Origin: Firm-13 sp037143795
Lineage (GTDB): Bacteria; Bacillota; Clostridia; Saccharofermentanales; Saccharofermentanaceae
DNA length: 64,000 bases
Reading direction: 5' to 3'
NCBI GenBank assembly: GCA_037143795.1
Contig: JBAWXZ010000014.1
Span: 38,059 to 102,058 of the forward strand
The position numbers and the translations under genes are program-made. Positions 42,842 to 51,528 of this stretch are shown piece after piece. The notes beneath the pieces are model-generated. The model was not told the origin of the DNA. It saw only the letters and a list, made by a program, of their open reading frames with translations, and made no database searches. Position 1 is the first letter of the stretch. Each line of letters starts with the position of its first letter.

Positions 42842-42922
42842 ACAATCCTGTCCGGGAATTTCCTTCCGGTGCCGTATCCTGTCCCGTCAAAACCGGCGGC
42901 GCAGGATGCCTGGCCGGGTACG

Positions 42923-42933
42923 TTTTCGTAAAA
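42923..42933 (+). promoter_or_regulatory. Possible degenerate operator before malQ
   Basis: TTTTCGTAAAA resembles the cluster's operator with one extra central base. The extra base breaks the normal half-site spacing, so binding is doubtful. Confidence 0.3.
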
Positions 42934-42962
42934 CAAAAATATATACCTATGGAGTAAATTAA

Positions 42963-44471
42963 ATGAGAGCAAGCGGCATTTTATTACACATAACATCGCT
43001 TCCGTCTCCGTATGGTGTCGGGACAATGGGAAAAGAAGCTTATGGCTTTGTCGATTTTCTGAAAAAAACGGGACAGAGCTACTGGCAGGTTTTACCGGTT
43101 CTGACTACAGGATACGGGGACTCACCCTATCAGTCTTTCTCCACCTTTGCGGGCAATCCGTATTTGATTGATCTTGATATGCTTTGCGGCGACGGACTTC
43201 TTTTAAAGGAAGAGTATGAAGGAATTGACTTCGGGGACAACCCCGAGAGCGTTGATTTCGGAAAGCTTTTTGCCAATCGTTCATCTCTCCTGAGAAAAGC
43301 ATATGCACGCGGAATTGCCAGGGATAAGGAAGCGTTTGACGCCTTCTGCGCACAGAACACATATTGGCTCGAAGACTTCGGATTGTACATGGCGCTCAAG
43401 GAGCACTTTGCACAGCAGTCCTACCACATGTGGCCGGTTGATATCCGGAACCGTGAGGAAACGGCGATTCAGACATACAGGAAACTTCTGGCCAAAGACG
43501 TGCAGTTCTATCAATACGTCCAGTACCTGTTCTTTGCACAATGGGGAATGCTTAAGTCCTATGCAAATTCGAAAGGGATTCAGATTATCGGCGATATTCC
43601 GATCTATGTTGCCGATGACAGTGCCGATACCTGGTCCCACAAAGAACTGTTCTGGCTTGACGACGACTGTATGCCTGTTAAGGTTGCCGGTGTACCGCCG
43701 GATGGATTTACAACGGACGGGCAGCTATGGGGAAACCCCCTGTATCTCTGGGATGTTCACAGGGATCAGGACTATGACTGGTGGCACAGGCGCATCCTGG
43801 CAGCGCTGGAAATGTATGATGTTGTAAGAATCGATCATTTCAGAGGATTTGAATCCTTTTATGCAGTCGACTACGGGGAGGATACTGCCCGTAACGGAGC
43901 GTGGATGAAGGGTCCCGGACTCGAGCTGTTCGCATCGATAAAATCCCAAATCAAGGGGTTCCGCATCATAGCGGAGGACCTTGGATACATGAATGATGAT
44001 GTGCGCAGACTCCTGGCGGAATCGGGATTCCCGGGCATGAAGATTATGCTTTTCGGATTTGATGCCAAAAACGAAACGGATGACGCGCCGTACAAACATA
44101 TGGGCAATTGTGTGTCATACATCGGGACGCACGACAATGAGACATTCATGGGATGGATCGGTCATGCATCGGTTCCGGACGTACGGCTGGCCCGCCGGTA
44201 CATGAACCTCAAACTGCGGGAGGGATACCATTGGGGTGCCATACGGACGCTGATGGGAACAAGCGCAGATCTGGTAATCATGCAGATGCAGGATATTCTC
44301 GGCCTTGATAATTCCGCCAGGATGAACACGCCTTCGACGCTCGGCGGCAACTGGCAGTGGAGACTCAAGCCCGATTGGGATAAACCCGCTATCCTTTCCA
44401 AGCTCCGTCTCATGACGCGGACATATTCGCGTCAGCCAAAGCCCAAAAGAAGGGCCAAACAAAGTGCCTGA
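42963..44471 (+). CDS. malQ: 4-alpha-glucanotransferase (amylomaltase)
   Basis: Transfers alpha-1,4-glucan segments between maltodextrins and releases glucose; with phosphorylase it fully degrades imported maltodextrins. The 502-residue GH77 protein has the N-terminal SGILLHITSLPSPYGVG, the nucleophile region VVRIDHFRGFESFYAV, the acid/base region IIAEDLGYM and YIGTHDNETFMGW with the third carboxylate. Length is typical. It is the last gene of the cluster; a strong terminator follows. Confidence 0.97.
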   Translation: MRASGILLHITSLPSPYGVGTMGKEAYGFVDFLKKTGQSYWQVLPVLTTGYGDSPYQSFSTFAGNPYLIDLDMLCGDGLLLKEEYEGIDFGDNPESVDFGKLFANRSSLLRKAYARGIARDKEAFDAFCAQNTYWLEDFGLYMALKEHFAQQSYHMWPVDIRNREETAIQTYRKLLAKDVQFYQYVQYLFFAQWGMLKSYANSKGIQIIGDIPIYVADDSADTWSHKELFWLDDDCMPVKVAGVPPDGFTTDGQLWGNPLYLWDVHRDQDYDWWHRRILAALEMYDVVRIDHFRGFESFYAVDYGEDTARNGAWMKGPGLELFASIKSQIKGFRIIAEDLGYMNDDVRRLLAESGFPGMKIMLFGFDAKNETDDAPYKHMGNCVSYIGTHDNETFMGWIGHASVPDVRLARRYMNLKLREGYHWGAIRTLMGTSADLVIMQMQDILGLDNSARMNTPSTLGGNWQWRLKPDWDKPAILSKLRLMTRTYSRQPKPKRRAKQSA

Positions 44472-44554
44472 TGACAAAAAGGCAGGATAAAAATACCAAT
44501 TCCGGAAATGAATGCTTTCCTCTTGCATTCACTTCTTAACCCCCTTTTCATGTG

Positions 44555-44600
44555 ACCGCTGCACTGTGGGCAATTAATGCCGCAGTGCAGCGGTTTTTTG
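44555..44600 (+). terminator. Intrinsic terminator after malQ
   Basis: Perfect 12-bp stem ACCGCTGCACTG (44555-44566) with CAGTGCAGCGGT (44583-44594), followed by six Ts. Confidence 0.93.
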
Positions 44601-44604
44601 GTCC

Positions 44605-44745
44605 CGGATCAGGGCAAAGTACAAAGGTGCTTCTTTTTCAAAAAGAAGTTAAAAGGGAAATCGGCGTAATACCGCTGCAGCCCCCTCTGCTGTAAATGGC
44701 TGCAAAATACAGTGGGGATTCGGTCTCTGGCGGTGGTCCTGCCTT
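44605..44745 (+). promoter_or_regulatory. Cobalamin-riboswitch-like element, apparently orphan
   Basis: Several conserved blocks of the adenosylcobalamin riboswitch appear in the right order and spacing. These are AGGTGC (44625-44630), a perfect hairpin TTCTTTTT/AAAAAGAA, TTAAAAGGGAA (ending 44659), a CGG-CCG stem with loop CGTAATA (44662-44674), and GCAGCCCCCTCTGCTGTAA (44677-44695). The 3' part, where the B12 box should read near AGYCAGGAGACCTGCC, is only roughly matched (TCCTGCC at 44737-44743), so it may be degenerate. It starts about ten bases after the malQ terminator, with no clear promoter, and no cobalamin gene follows. It looks like a leftover or a misplaced regulator. Confidence 0.7.
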
Positions 44746-45016
44746 GTCATCCGGCCTTTGTTTTCAGTCGTTGTGAATTTGCTCTCGGGACTGGTGAAAG
44801 AGAACTGGTTTATATGGACAGTCATACTCGGTGTATGTGGCCTTATATTCGGAGCGCTTTTGCAGGCTCCGCAGGCTGCGTTTGCAGAAGGAAGAAGAAA
44901 TCTGTATAATGCCTGTACACGGTTCCCCCTTGTACAGCCGCGAAGCCATATGTAAGCAAAGTCCGTGTAATGTCAGCGGACAGCCGGCGATATGTTAAAA
45001 AATACGGCATTTTTCA

Positions 45017-45045
45017 TTTACAGATCCCCAAGTCGATGATATACT
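45017..45045 (+). promoter_or_regulatory. Predicted promoter of the str operon
   Basis: TTTACA (45017-45022), 17-base spacer, TATACT (45040-45045), about 127 bases before rpsL. Confidence 0.65.
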
Positions 45046-45056
45046 AAATTGCCCGA

Positions 45057-45078
45057 ACCCTAAAAGGGGTAATTTTTT
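45057..45078 (+). terminator. Possible leader attenuator of the str operon
   Basis: A short ACCC/GGGT stem with an A-rich loop followed by TTTTTT, directly after the predicted transcription start. The stem is only four or five base pairs, so the activity is uncertain. Confidence 0.3.
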
Positions 45079-45171
45079 GCGCGCAGTTCGTTTTTTATTA
45101 GGAAGTGCTGCACAAAGGAATGATTCTTTTTAAAAGAAGGCAACTTATAAATAGTGAAAGGAGGTGTATTG

Positions 45172-45600
45172 ATGCCTACGTTCAACCAATTAGTTAAGAC
45201 CGGAAGGGCTTCAAAGTCCTACAAGTCGACAGCTCCCGCTCTTCAGAGCGGACTGAACACACTCCACAAGAGACAGACAGCTATCTCTTCTCCCCAGAAA
45301 CGTGGTGTATGTACAGTTGTTAAGACAACTACCCCGAAAAAGCCGAACTCGGCTCTTCGTAAAGTTGCCAGAGTTCGTCTGACAAATGGCTTTGAAGTAA
45401 CGGCTTATATCCCAGGAATTGGCCACAATCTGCAGGAGCATTCAGTTGTTCTTATCAGAGGCGGACGTGTTAAGGATCTTCCCGGTGTGCGTTATCACAT
45501 CGTAAGAGGAACTCTTGATACTGCCGGTGTTGCCAATCGTCTGCAAAGCCGTTCAAAGTACGGTGCGAAAAAGCCGAAGGCCGCAAAGGTCAAGAAGTAA
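45172..45600 (+). CDS. rpsL: 30S ribosomal protein S12
   Basis: A 142-residue protein of the small-subunit decoding site. The sequence starts MPTFNQLVKTGR, and the conserved TTTPKKPNSALRKVARVRL and the loop GHNLQEHSVVLIRGGRVKDLPGVRYH are present. The streptomycin-resistance positions appear wild type: Lys in TPKKPNSA and in the VKDLPG loop. AAAGGAGGTG lies 7 bases before the ATG. First gene of the str operon. Confidence 0.98.
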   Translation: MPTFNQLVKTGRASKSYKSTAPALQSGLNTLHKRQTAISSPQKRGVCTVVKTTTPKKPNSALRKVARVRLTNGFEVTAYIPGIGHNLQEHSVVLIRGGRVKDLPGVRYHIVRGTLDTAGVANRLQSRSKYGAKKPKAAKVKK

Positions 45601-45787
45601 AACTTTTTCGTGGTTGGGCAGAATAAGTGATCAGTACACTGTCTACATATAGAGACACCGGGTTCTGCAAAGAACAGCGGTTCACCTGATGAAGATATTG
45701 CAACTGGCGCTGACACGGTCCAAAAGAACAACGTGAGTACCTATGATTTCAGAAGAATTCTGATAATCATGAGAGGAGGGAAGACAA

Positions 45788-46258
45788 GTGCCAAGAAAAG
45801 GCAATGTCCCAGTTAGAGAAGTGCTTCCGGACCCGCTGTACAATGATGTAAGGGTGACTAAACTCATCAACAACATCATGCTCGACGGCAAGAAGGGTGT
45901 TGCACAAAAAATCTGCTACGACGCTTTTGAAATAATCAAAACGCGCACAAGCAAAGAGCCTCTTGAAGTTTTCATTCAGGCTTTGGAAAATGTTATGCCG
46001 GTTCTTGAAGTAAAAGCAAGACGCGTCGGCGGAGCCAATTATCAGGTTCCGATCGAGGTTCGTCCCGCAAGACGCCAGACTTTAGCTCTGCGTTGGATGG
46101 TAGCTATTGCCAAGAAACGCAGCGAACGCACCATGAAGGAGCGCCTCGCCAATGAGATTCTTGATGCATCCAACAGTACCGGCGGATCATTCAAGAAAAA
46201 AGAAGACATACATAAGATGGCGGATGCCAATAGAGCGTTCGCTCATTACAGATGGTAA
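45788..46258 (+). CDS. rpsG: 30S ribosomal protein S7
   Basis: A 156-residue protein that starts assembly of the 30S head. Start is GTG with AGGAGG upstream, reading MPRKGNVPVREVLPDPLYND. The conserved MLDGKKGVAQKI and RVGGANYQVPIEVRPARRQT stretches are present. The 187-base gap after rpsL holds no gene; in many bacteria S7 represses its own operon by binding this intergenic RNA, but no particular fold was identified here. Confidence 0.98.
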   Translation: MPRKGNVPVREVLPDPLYNDVRVTKLINNIMLDGKKGVAQKICYDAFEIIKTRTSKEPLEVFIQALENVMPVLEVKARRVGGANYQVPIEVRPARRQTLALRWMVAIAKKRSERTMKERLANEILDASNSTGGSFKKKEDIHKMADANRAFAHYRW

Positions 46259-46285
46259 CCATCAGAAAAAGGAGCAATTGAAACC

Positions 46286-48352
46286 ATGGCCAGAGACTTC
46301 GCTTTGGAAAAGACTAGAAATATAGGTATCATGGCTCACATTGACGCCGGAAAGACAACCTGCACGGAGCGTATCCTGTTCTTCACCGGAAAGATCAGAA
46401 AAGTCGGTGAAGTTCACGAGGGTGCGGCAACCATGGACTGGATGGAGCAGGAGCAGGAGCGTGGTATCACGATTACATCTGCTGCAACAACAGCTGAATG
46501 GAAAGAACACCGCATCAATATCATTGATACTCCCGGTCATGTTGATTTCACAGTTGAAGTTGAGCGCTCTCTGCGCGTTCTGGACGGGGCTGTCACATTG
46601 CTTTCTGCTAAAGGCGGCGTAGAGCCTCAGACTGAAACCGTATGGCGCCAGGCTGACCGTTACGGCGTTCCGCGTATGGCGTTTATCAACAAGATGGACA
46701 TCATGGGCGCAGACTATTTCCGTGCTGTCAACATGATGAAAGATCGTCTCAAGACAAATGCCCTTGCCATTCAGATCCCGATCGGCGCTGAAGATACTTT
46801 CAAAGGCATTATTGATCTTATGACGATGAAGGCTGAAGTATACACCAGTGATGACGGTTCCATGTTCGAAGAGCGGGACATTCCCGCCGAGATGCTGGAA
46901 ACTGCCGAGAAGTACAGAGAGATAATGGTCGAGATTATCGCAGAAACTGATGAAGAGCTTACCCTCAAGTTCCTGGAAGGCGAAGAAATAAGCATTCCTG
47001 AGCTGATGGCTGCCCTTAGAAGAGCGACGATTGCCTGTCTTGTTACCCCTGTCCTTTGCGGGTCCGCCTACAAGAACAAGGGCGTACAGATGCTGCTTGA
47101 TGCCGTAATCAATTACATGCCCTCCCCGACTGATATTAAAGCGATCATGGGTGTGAACCCGGAGACAGAAGAAGAGGAGCCACGCCCCTCTGACGACTCG
47201 AAACCTTTCGCATCCCTCGCTTTCAAGATCATGACGGATCCTTTCGTCGGGAAGCTCTGCTTCTTCCGCGTTTACTCCGGTACACTTGATGCCGGCTCTT
47301 ATGTGCTTAATGCAACAAAGGGCAAAAGAGAGCGTATCGGCCGTATTCTTCAGATGCATGCCAATCACCGTGCTGAGCTTGCCAAAGTATATTCCGGTGA
47401 TATCGCTGCTGCTGTAGGACTCAAGGACACGACAACAGGTGACACGCTATGTGATGAGAAGTATCCGATTATTCTTGAATCAATGGAATTCCCGGAGCCT
47501 GTTATCAGCGTTGCCATCGAGCCTAAGTCCAGAGCCTCACAGGAGAAGATGATCGCAGCCCTTCAGAAGCTTGCAGAAGAAGATCCGACTTTCCGCACCT
47601 ATACTGATCAGGAAACAGGACAGACGATCATCGCCGGAATGGGTGAGCTTCACCTTGACATCATCGTTGACCGTTTGTTCCGTGAGTTTAAGGTTGAGGC
47701 CAATGTCGGCGCTCCCCAGGTTGCTTACAAGGAGACAATCCGTAAGGCAGTCAGGGCAGAAGGCCGTTTTGTACGTCAGTCCGGCGGTCACGGTCAGTAC
47801 GGCCATTGTATTCTTGAACTTGAGCCTCAGGCACCCGGCACAGGGTATTCCTTTGTTAATGCAACAGTCGGAGGAACGATTCCCAAGGAATTTATTTCCC
47901 CGATCGATGCAGGTGTAAAGGAAGCTATGGGCAGCGGTATTCTTGGAGGGTATCCGGTTGTAGACATCAAGGTAACCGTCGTTGATGGTTCTTTCCATGA
48001 TGTTGACTCATCCGAAATGGCCTTTAAGATTGCTGGTTCCATGGGCTTTAAGGACGGAATGAAGAAGGCGGATCCCTGCCTTCTTGAGCCGATCATGAGA
48101 GTCGATATTGAAGTTCCCGACGATTACATGGGTGACGTCATTGGCGGCATCAATTCCCGTCGTGGAATTATCAAAGGCATTGAGGCCAGAAATGGTTCCC
48201 AGTCCATCGAGTGTGAGGTTCCGCTTTCCAATATGTTCGGATACGCCACATCACTTCGTTCAACAACACAGGGTAGAGGTACATTTGTAATGCAGATCAG
48301 CCATTTCGCTGAGATGCCCAAGAGCATTATGGAATCTATTCTGAAGAAGTAA
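46286..48352 (+). CDS. fusA: Elongation factor G
   Basis: GTPase that drives ribosomal translocation. The 688-residue protein has G1 AHIDAGKTT, the switch I region RGITITSAATT, G3 DTPGHVDF and G4 NKMD. The remaining domains II-V are complete, with a normal ending (MQISHFAEMPKSI). AAAAGGAG precedes the ATG, 27 bases after rpsG. It is the canonical str-operon copy. Confidence 0.98.
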   Translation: MARDFALEKTRNIGIMAHIDAGKTTCTERILFFTGKIRKVGEVHEGAATMDWMEQEQERGITITSAATTAEWKEHRINIIDTPGHVDFTVEVERSLRVLDGAVTLLSAKGGVEPQTETVWRQADRYGVPRMAFINKMDIMGADYFRAVNMMKDRLKTNALAIQIPIGAEDTFKGIIDLMTMKAEVYTSDDGSMFEERDIPAEMLETAEKYREIMVEIIAETDEELTLKFLEGEEISIPELMAALRRATIACLVTPVLCGSAYKNKGVQMLLDAVINYMPSPTDIKAIMGVNPETEEEEPRPSDDSKPFASLAFKIMTDPFVGKLCFFRVYSGTLDAGSYVLNATKGKRERIGRILQMHANHRAELAKVYSGDIAAAVGLKDTTTGDTLCDEKYPIILESMEFPEPVISVAIEPKSRASQEKMIAALQKLAEEDPTFRTYTDQETGQTIIAGMGELHLDIIVDRLFREFKVEANVGAPQVAYKETIRKAVRAEGRFVRQSGGHGQYGHCILELEPQAPGTGYSFVNATVGGTIPKEFISPIDAGVKEAMGSGILGGYPVVDIKVTVVDGSFHDVDSSEMAFKIAGSMGFKDGMKKADPCLLEPIMRVDIEVPDDYMGDVIGGINSRRGIIKGIEARNGSQSIECEVPLSNMFGYATSLRSTTQGRGTFVMQISHFAEMPKSIMESILKK

Positions 48353-48384
48353 TCCACCCCTCTTCCAATCACGCCGAATACATC

Positions 48385-48412
48385 TTGCGAATGTCGAAAG
48401 ATATAGTAAAAT
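48385..48412 (+). promoter_or_regulatory. Possible internal promoter for tuf
   Basis: TTGCGA (48385-48390), 16-base spacer, TAAAAT (48407-48412), in the 137-base gap between fusA and tuf. An extra tuf promoter would fit the need for more EF-Tu than EF-G. Confidence 0.5.
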
Positions 48413-48455
48413 AGATTCATCTGGCCTCTGAGCGGAGAAGAACATTATGTATATA

Positions 48456-48472
48456 TCAGCATGTAATGCTGA
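48456..48472 (+). promoter_or_regulatory. Small hairpin next to the tuf ribosome site
   Basis: TCAGCAT-GTA-ATGCTGA, a perfect 7-bp stem with a 3-base loop. It ends two bases before AAAGGAGG. It may keep the ribosome site open or stabilise the tuf message. Confidence 0.5.
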
Positions 48473-48489
48473 CAAAGGAGGAAATAACA

Positions 48490-49692
48490 ATGGGAAAGGC
48501 AAAATACGAAAGAACCAAACCACACGTTAACATCGGAACCATCGGTCACGTTGATCACGGCAAAACTTCCCTTACAGCAGCTATCACCAAGGTGCTCGCT
48601 ATGACCGGCAAGGCTGTCTACAAAGAATACGGCAGCATTGACAGTGCACCGGAAGAAAGAGCCCGTGGAATCACGATCAACACAGCCCACGTTGAGTATG
48701 AGACAGCAAACCGTCACTATGCTCACGTTGACTGCCCCGGCCATGCCGATTATATCAAGAACATGATCACAGGCGCTGCACAGATGGACGGAGCAATCCT
48801 CGTCGTTTCTGCTGCTGACGGCCCGATGCCTCAGACTCGTGAGCACATCCTTCTGGCACGCCAGGTTGGTGTTCCTTTCATCGTGGTTTTCCTGAATAAG
48901 GTTGACCAGGTTGATGACGAAGAGCTGCTTGAGCTTGTTGAGATGGACATTCGTGACCTTCTTAACCAGTACGAGTTCCCCGGTGATGATACACCGATTA
49001 TCAGAGGTTCTGCCCTTGATATGCTCGAGTCCACATCAAAGGATCCCAATGACGCTGTTTACAAGCCGATCATCGAACTTATGGCAGCTGTTGACTCCTT
49101 TATCCCGACTCCTGAGCGTGCTATTGACAAGCCGTTCCTTATGCCCGTTGAGGATGTTTTCACCATCACCGGACGTGGAACAGTTGCAACAGGCCGTCTC
49201 GAGCGTGGTGTTATCAAAGTTGGCGACGCTGCACAGATCATCGGTCTTGCAGAAGAGCCTAAGGCAACTGTTGTTACAGGCGTTGAGATGTTCAAGAAGC
49301 TTCTTGACCAGGCTCAGGCTGGTGACAACATCGGTCTTCTCCTTCGTGGTGTTGAGCGTAAGCAGGTTGAGCGCGGCCAGGTTATTGCCAAGCCGGGTTC
49401 CATCACACCTCACACGAAGTTTACCGGTCAGGTCTATGTTCTGACACACGACGAAGGCGGACGTCATAAGCCTTTCTTTAATGGCTACCGTCCTCAGTTC
49501 TATTTCCGTACGACAGACGTTACCGGTGTTGTTCATCTTCCGGAAGGCACAGAAATGTGTATGCCTGGCGATCACATCACCATTACAGGCGAATTGATCA
49601 CAACCATCGCTATGGAGCCTGGTCTCAAGTTCGCTATCCGCGAGGGTGGCCGTACGGTCGGTGCCGGTACTGTTTCTACAATCATTGAGTAA
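48490..49692 (+). CDS. tuf: Elongation factor Tu
   Basis: GTPase that carries aminoacyl-tRNA to the ribosome. The 400-residue protein has G1 GHVDHGKTSLT, the effector region EERARGITINTAHVEYET, G3 DCPGHADYIKNM and G4 FLNKVDQV. Domains II and III are complete and end GTVSTIIE. AAAGGAGG precedes the ATG at 48490. Fourth gene of the str operon; a terminator follows. Confidence 0.98.
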   Translation: MGKAKYERTKPHVNIGTIGHVDHGKTSLTAAITKVLAMTGKAVYKEYGSIDSAPEERARGITINTAHVEYETANRHYAHVDCPGHADYIKNMITGAAQMDGAILVVSAADGPMPQTREHILLARQVGVPFIVVFLNKVDQVDDEELLELVEMDIRDLLNQYEFPGDDTPIIRGSALDMLESTSKDPNDAVYKPIIELMAAVDSFIPTPERAIDKPFLMPVEDVFTITGRGTVATGRLERGVIKVGDAAQIIGLAEEPKATVVTGVEMFKKLLDQAQAGDNIGLLLRGVERKQVERGQVIAKPGSITPHTKFTGQVYVLTHDEGGRHKPFFNGYRPQFYFRTTDVTGVVHLPEGTEMCMPGDHITITGELITTIAMEPGLKFAIREGGRTVGAGTVSTIIE

Positions 49693-49737
49693 TCATCACG
49701 TGGTTTAATTGAACCGCTGATCCCTCACATGTATTAC

Positions 49738-49771
49738 AAAGACCTTGTCGCTTATGCGGCAGGGTCTTTTT
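49738..49771 (+). terminator. Intrinsic terminator of the str operon
   Basis: AAAGACCTTGTCGC pairs with GCGGCAGGGTCTTT around a TTAT loop (a few G-T pairs and one mismatch), followed by Ts. Confidence 0.85.
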
Positions 49772-49812
49772 GTTGTGTAAGGAAATGCATGCCCCGGTTA
49801 AAACCGGCAGAA

Positions 49813-50319
49813 TCACAGACCGTCTGGACGGGCTTTCGCTATTTCCCTGTCAAGAGCCTTTTTAACTTCGAGAGGTTCTTTGACATAGAGGATATAGAGA
49901 CGCTTATTGGGGATTCGCAGCGTAAGCCGTCCGTAATGCAGGGGACCTGCGAAAAAAAGCTGGGATACACTGACGGAGGCAATATCTGCCAGCGGAACAG
50001 AAAAATGATGATGACGGAGGGAAAACATGCGTCCGTGGATTCTCTGGCTGGTAACATCAACCCGGTTATACAGGAACATCAGAGCCGACAGCAGAAAGAG
50101 CATCAGGAAAAGCGCCCATCCGGCCAGGAAAACCCGCAGGACAGCGGAGAGGGGATCGGCGAGAAGGACGGGCTCGCCAAGGCGATAGGCACAGTAAAAC
50201 AAGACACACAAAAAGAGATAAAGTATTACCGGGTGATGGGAAACCGCCACCCGGAATAAGGGCATTTCCTTTTTGGGTTCCGGATTGGAATCAGTAAATT
50301 CGGGAGGCTCAAACCGCAT
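49813..50319 (-). CDS. Membrane protein with bacterial PH-like (bPH2) domain
   Basis: A 168-residue protein. After a polar start come two membrane helices (HPVILYLFLCVLFYCAY and VLRVFLAGWALFLMLFLLSAL), then a region like bPH2 domains: YNRVDVTSQRIHGRMFSLR, IASVSVSQLFFAGPLHYGRL, and ILYVKEPLEVKKALD. ATG at 50319 has AAGGAG 8 bases upstream. It starts 25 bases after potD and is the last gene of the polyamine operon. Its function is unknown; the pattern is shared with small membrane-associated proteins. Confidence 0.65.
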   Translation of the reverse strand: MRFEPPEFTDSNPEPKKEMPLFRVAVSHHPVILYLFLCVLFYCAYRLGEPVLLADPLSAVLRVFLAGWALFLMLFLLSALMFLYNRVDVTSQRIHGRMFSLRHHHFSVPLADIASVSVSQLFFAGPLHYGRLTLRIPNKRLYILYVKEPLEVKKALDREIAKARPDGL

Positions 50320-50343
50320 GGACAGTGCTCCTTCCAACAAACT

Positions 50344-51528
50344 TTATGAAGAAGCCTTTACGGTATTCCAGAGTTCCGTATAAGCTTCTTCGATTGCAGA
50401 ACTGGAGAAGAAGATTTCAAGTGTTTTAAAGGTCGCCGCATCCGGATAATAACTTTTATTGTTTTTGATTTCATCAGGAAGCATGTCCTTGGCCGGTACA
50501 TTCGGTGAGGAATAGCCGACATACTCACAGTTGGCCAGGGCAATTTCAGGGTCGTACATGAAGTTGATAAGCGCATGGGCGCCGGCAGCGTTTTTGGCGT
50601 TGGCCGGAATGCACATCAGGTCGACCGACCAGTTGGATCCCTTGGGAAGTGCGAACTTCAGGTCGATTTTGTCGGAATTGCCAAGCTCTTCAATACGGCT
50701 CAGGATAACCTGATGGTCGCCGGACCACGCCTCGGAAGCAACCAGTTCGCCGCTGGCAAGCTTATCCTTGAGATTATCCACTCCATAGGTGGGCGCCATG
50801 TTTTTCTTCTGATCAAGAAGAAGCTGCTGTGCCTGGTCAAGCTGTGCCTTGTCGGTGGTATTCAGGCTGTTCCCGTAATAATTAAGGGCAACACCCACGG
50901 ATTCACGCATACTGTCATACATTCCGACTTTGTTTTTGTACTGCCCGTCGAAAAGCACTCCCCAGACTGTCTTCGGATCGGTCGATGCCGGATCAAGTTT
51001 GACCTTGTTGGCATCATAGACAAGCCCGACAGTGCAGTACAGGTACGGGGCGGCATAGGATAGAACGGAGTCGGAAACCGTCTTGTCCTGGTCATATGTG
51101 ACATCTTTGAAGAGAGGATCCATGTTTTTGGTGACATTCGGCAGAAGGCTCATATCCAGCTTCTGCAGTTTGTTTTCACGGATAAGCCGGCATACCATAT
51201 ATTCGGACGGAACGATTACATCATAGGAGTTGGAAAGGTTCGGATACATGATTTCATTGGTCTCAAACACACGGGATACGACTTTGTACTGCGGATAGGC
51301 GGCCTCGAACTTTGCAATCGTATCTTCCGCAATATATTCGCCCCAGTTATAAAGGACAATTTCAGTCTGGCCGGCGCTTTCGTCGGACACCTCAAGGGAC
51401 TTGCTGCATGCAGATGTAAGGCCGATGGACCCCAGCATGGATACTGTGACGCCAAGTGCAAGGATGCGGCGCAGGCAGAGGTGGGCAGAACCCATATGCC
51501 CTGTCATGTGGAAATCAAACTTCTTCAT
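50344..51528 (-). CDS. potD: Spermidine/putrescine-binding lipoprotein
   Basis: A 394-residue polyamine-binding protein anchored as a lipoprotein. The signal peptide has a lipobox with Cys41 (GLTSAC). The mature part begins with the PotD pattern IVLYNWGEYIAEDTIAKFE, then YDVIVPSEYMVCRLI and, later, SGELVASEAWSGDHQVIL and NWSVDLMCIPANAKN. The N terminus is long before the hydrophobic core (~20 residues); a later start is possible. The start overlaps the potC stop as ATGA. It delivers polyamines to PotB-PotC. Confidence 0.95.
   Translation of the reverse strand: MKKFDFHMTGHMGSAHLCLRRILALGVTVSMLGSIGLTSACSKSLEVSDESAGQTEIVLYNWGEYIAEDTIAKFEAAYPQYKVVSRVFETNEIMYPNLSNSYDVIVPSEYMVCRLIRENKLQKLDMSLLPNVTKNMDPLFKDVTYDQDKTVSDSVLSYAAPYLYCTVGLVYDANKVKLDPASTDPKTVWGVLFDGQYKNKVGMYDSMRESVGVALNYYGNSLNTTDKAQLDQAQQLLLDQKKNMAPTYGVDNLKDKLASGELVASEAWSGDHQVILSRIEELGNSDKIDLKFALPKGSNWSVDLMCIPANAKNAAGAHALINFMYDPEIALANCEYVGYSSPNVPAKDMLPDEIKNNKSYYPDAATFKTLEIFFSSSAIEEAYTELWNTVKASS

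Larger units (their letters stand above)
44472..45171 (+). other. 700-base gap between malQ and rpsL
   Basis: No convincing gene lies here. It contains the malQ terminator (44555-44600), a cobalamin-riboswitch-like element (about 44605-44745), and the str operon promoter with a short leader (45017-45171). Between the riboswitch and the str promoter one frame (44758-44955) would encode a hydrophobic stretch (LGVCGLIFGALLQ, then QAAFAEG) but it lacks a ribosome site and a good start, so it is at most a gene remnant. Confidence 0.7.

Noticed and set aside
44758..44955. A 65-residue hydrophobic frame after the riboswitch-like element
   Set aside because: It needs a TTG start without a ribosome site and matches no family; kept only as a possible remnant in the riboswitch finding.
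45601..45787. A structured S7-binding leader between rpsL and rpsG
   Set aside because: S7 autoregulation is known in other bacteria, but no matching fold could be made out by eye in this gap.
46262..47368. A 368-residue minus-strand frame inside fusA
   Set aside because: Fully covered by EF-G; no ribosome site and no homology pattern.
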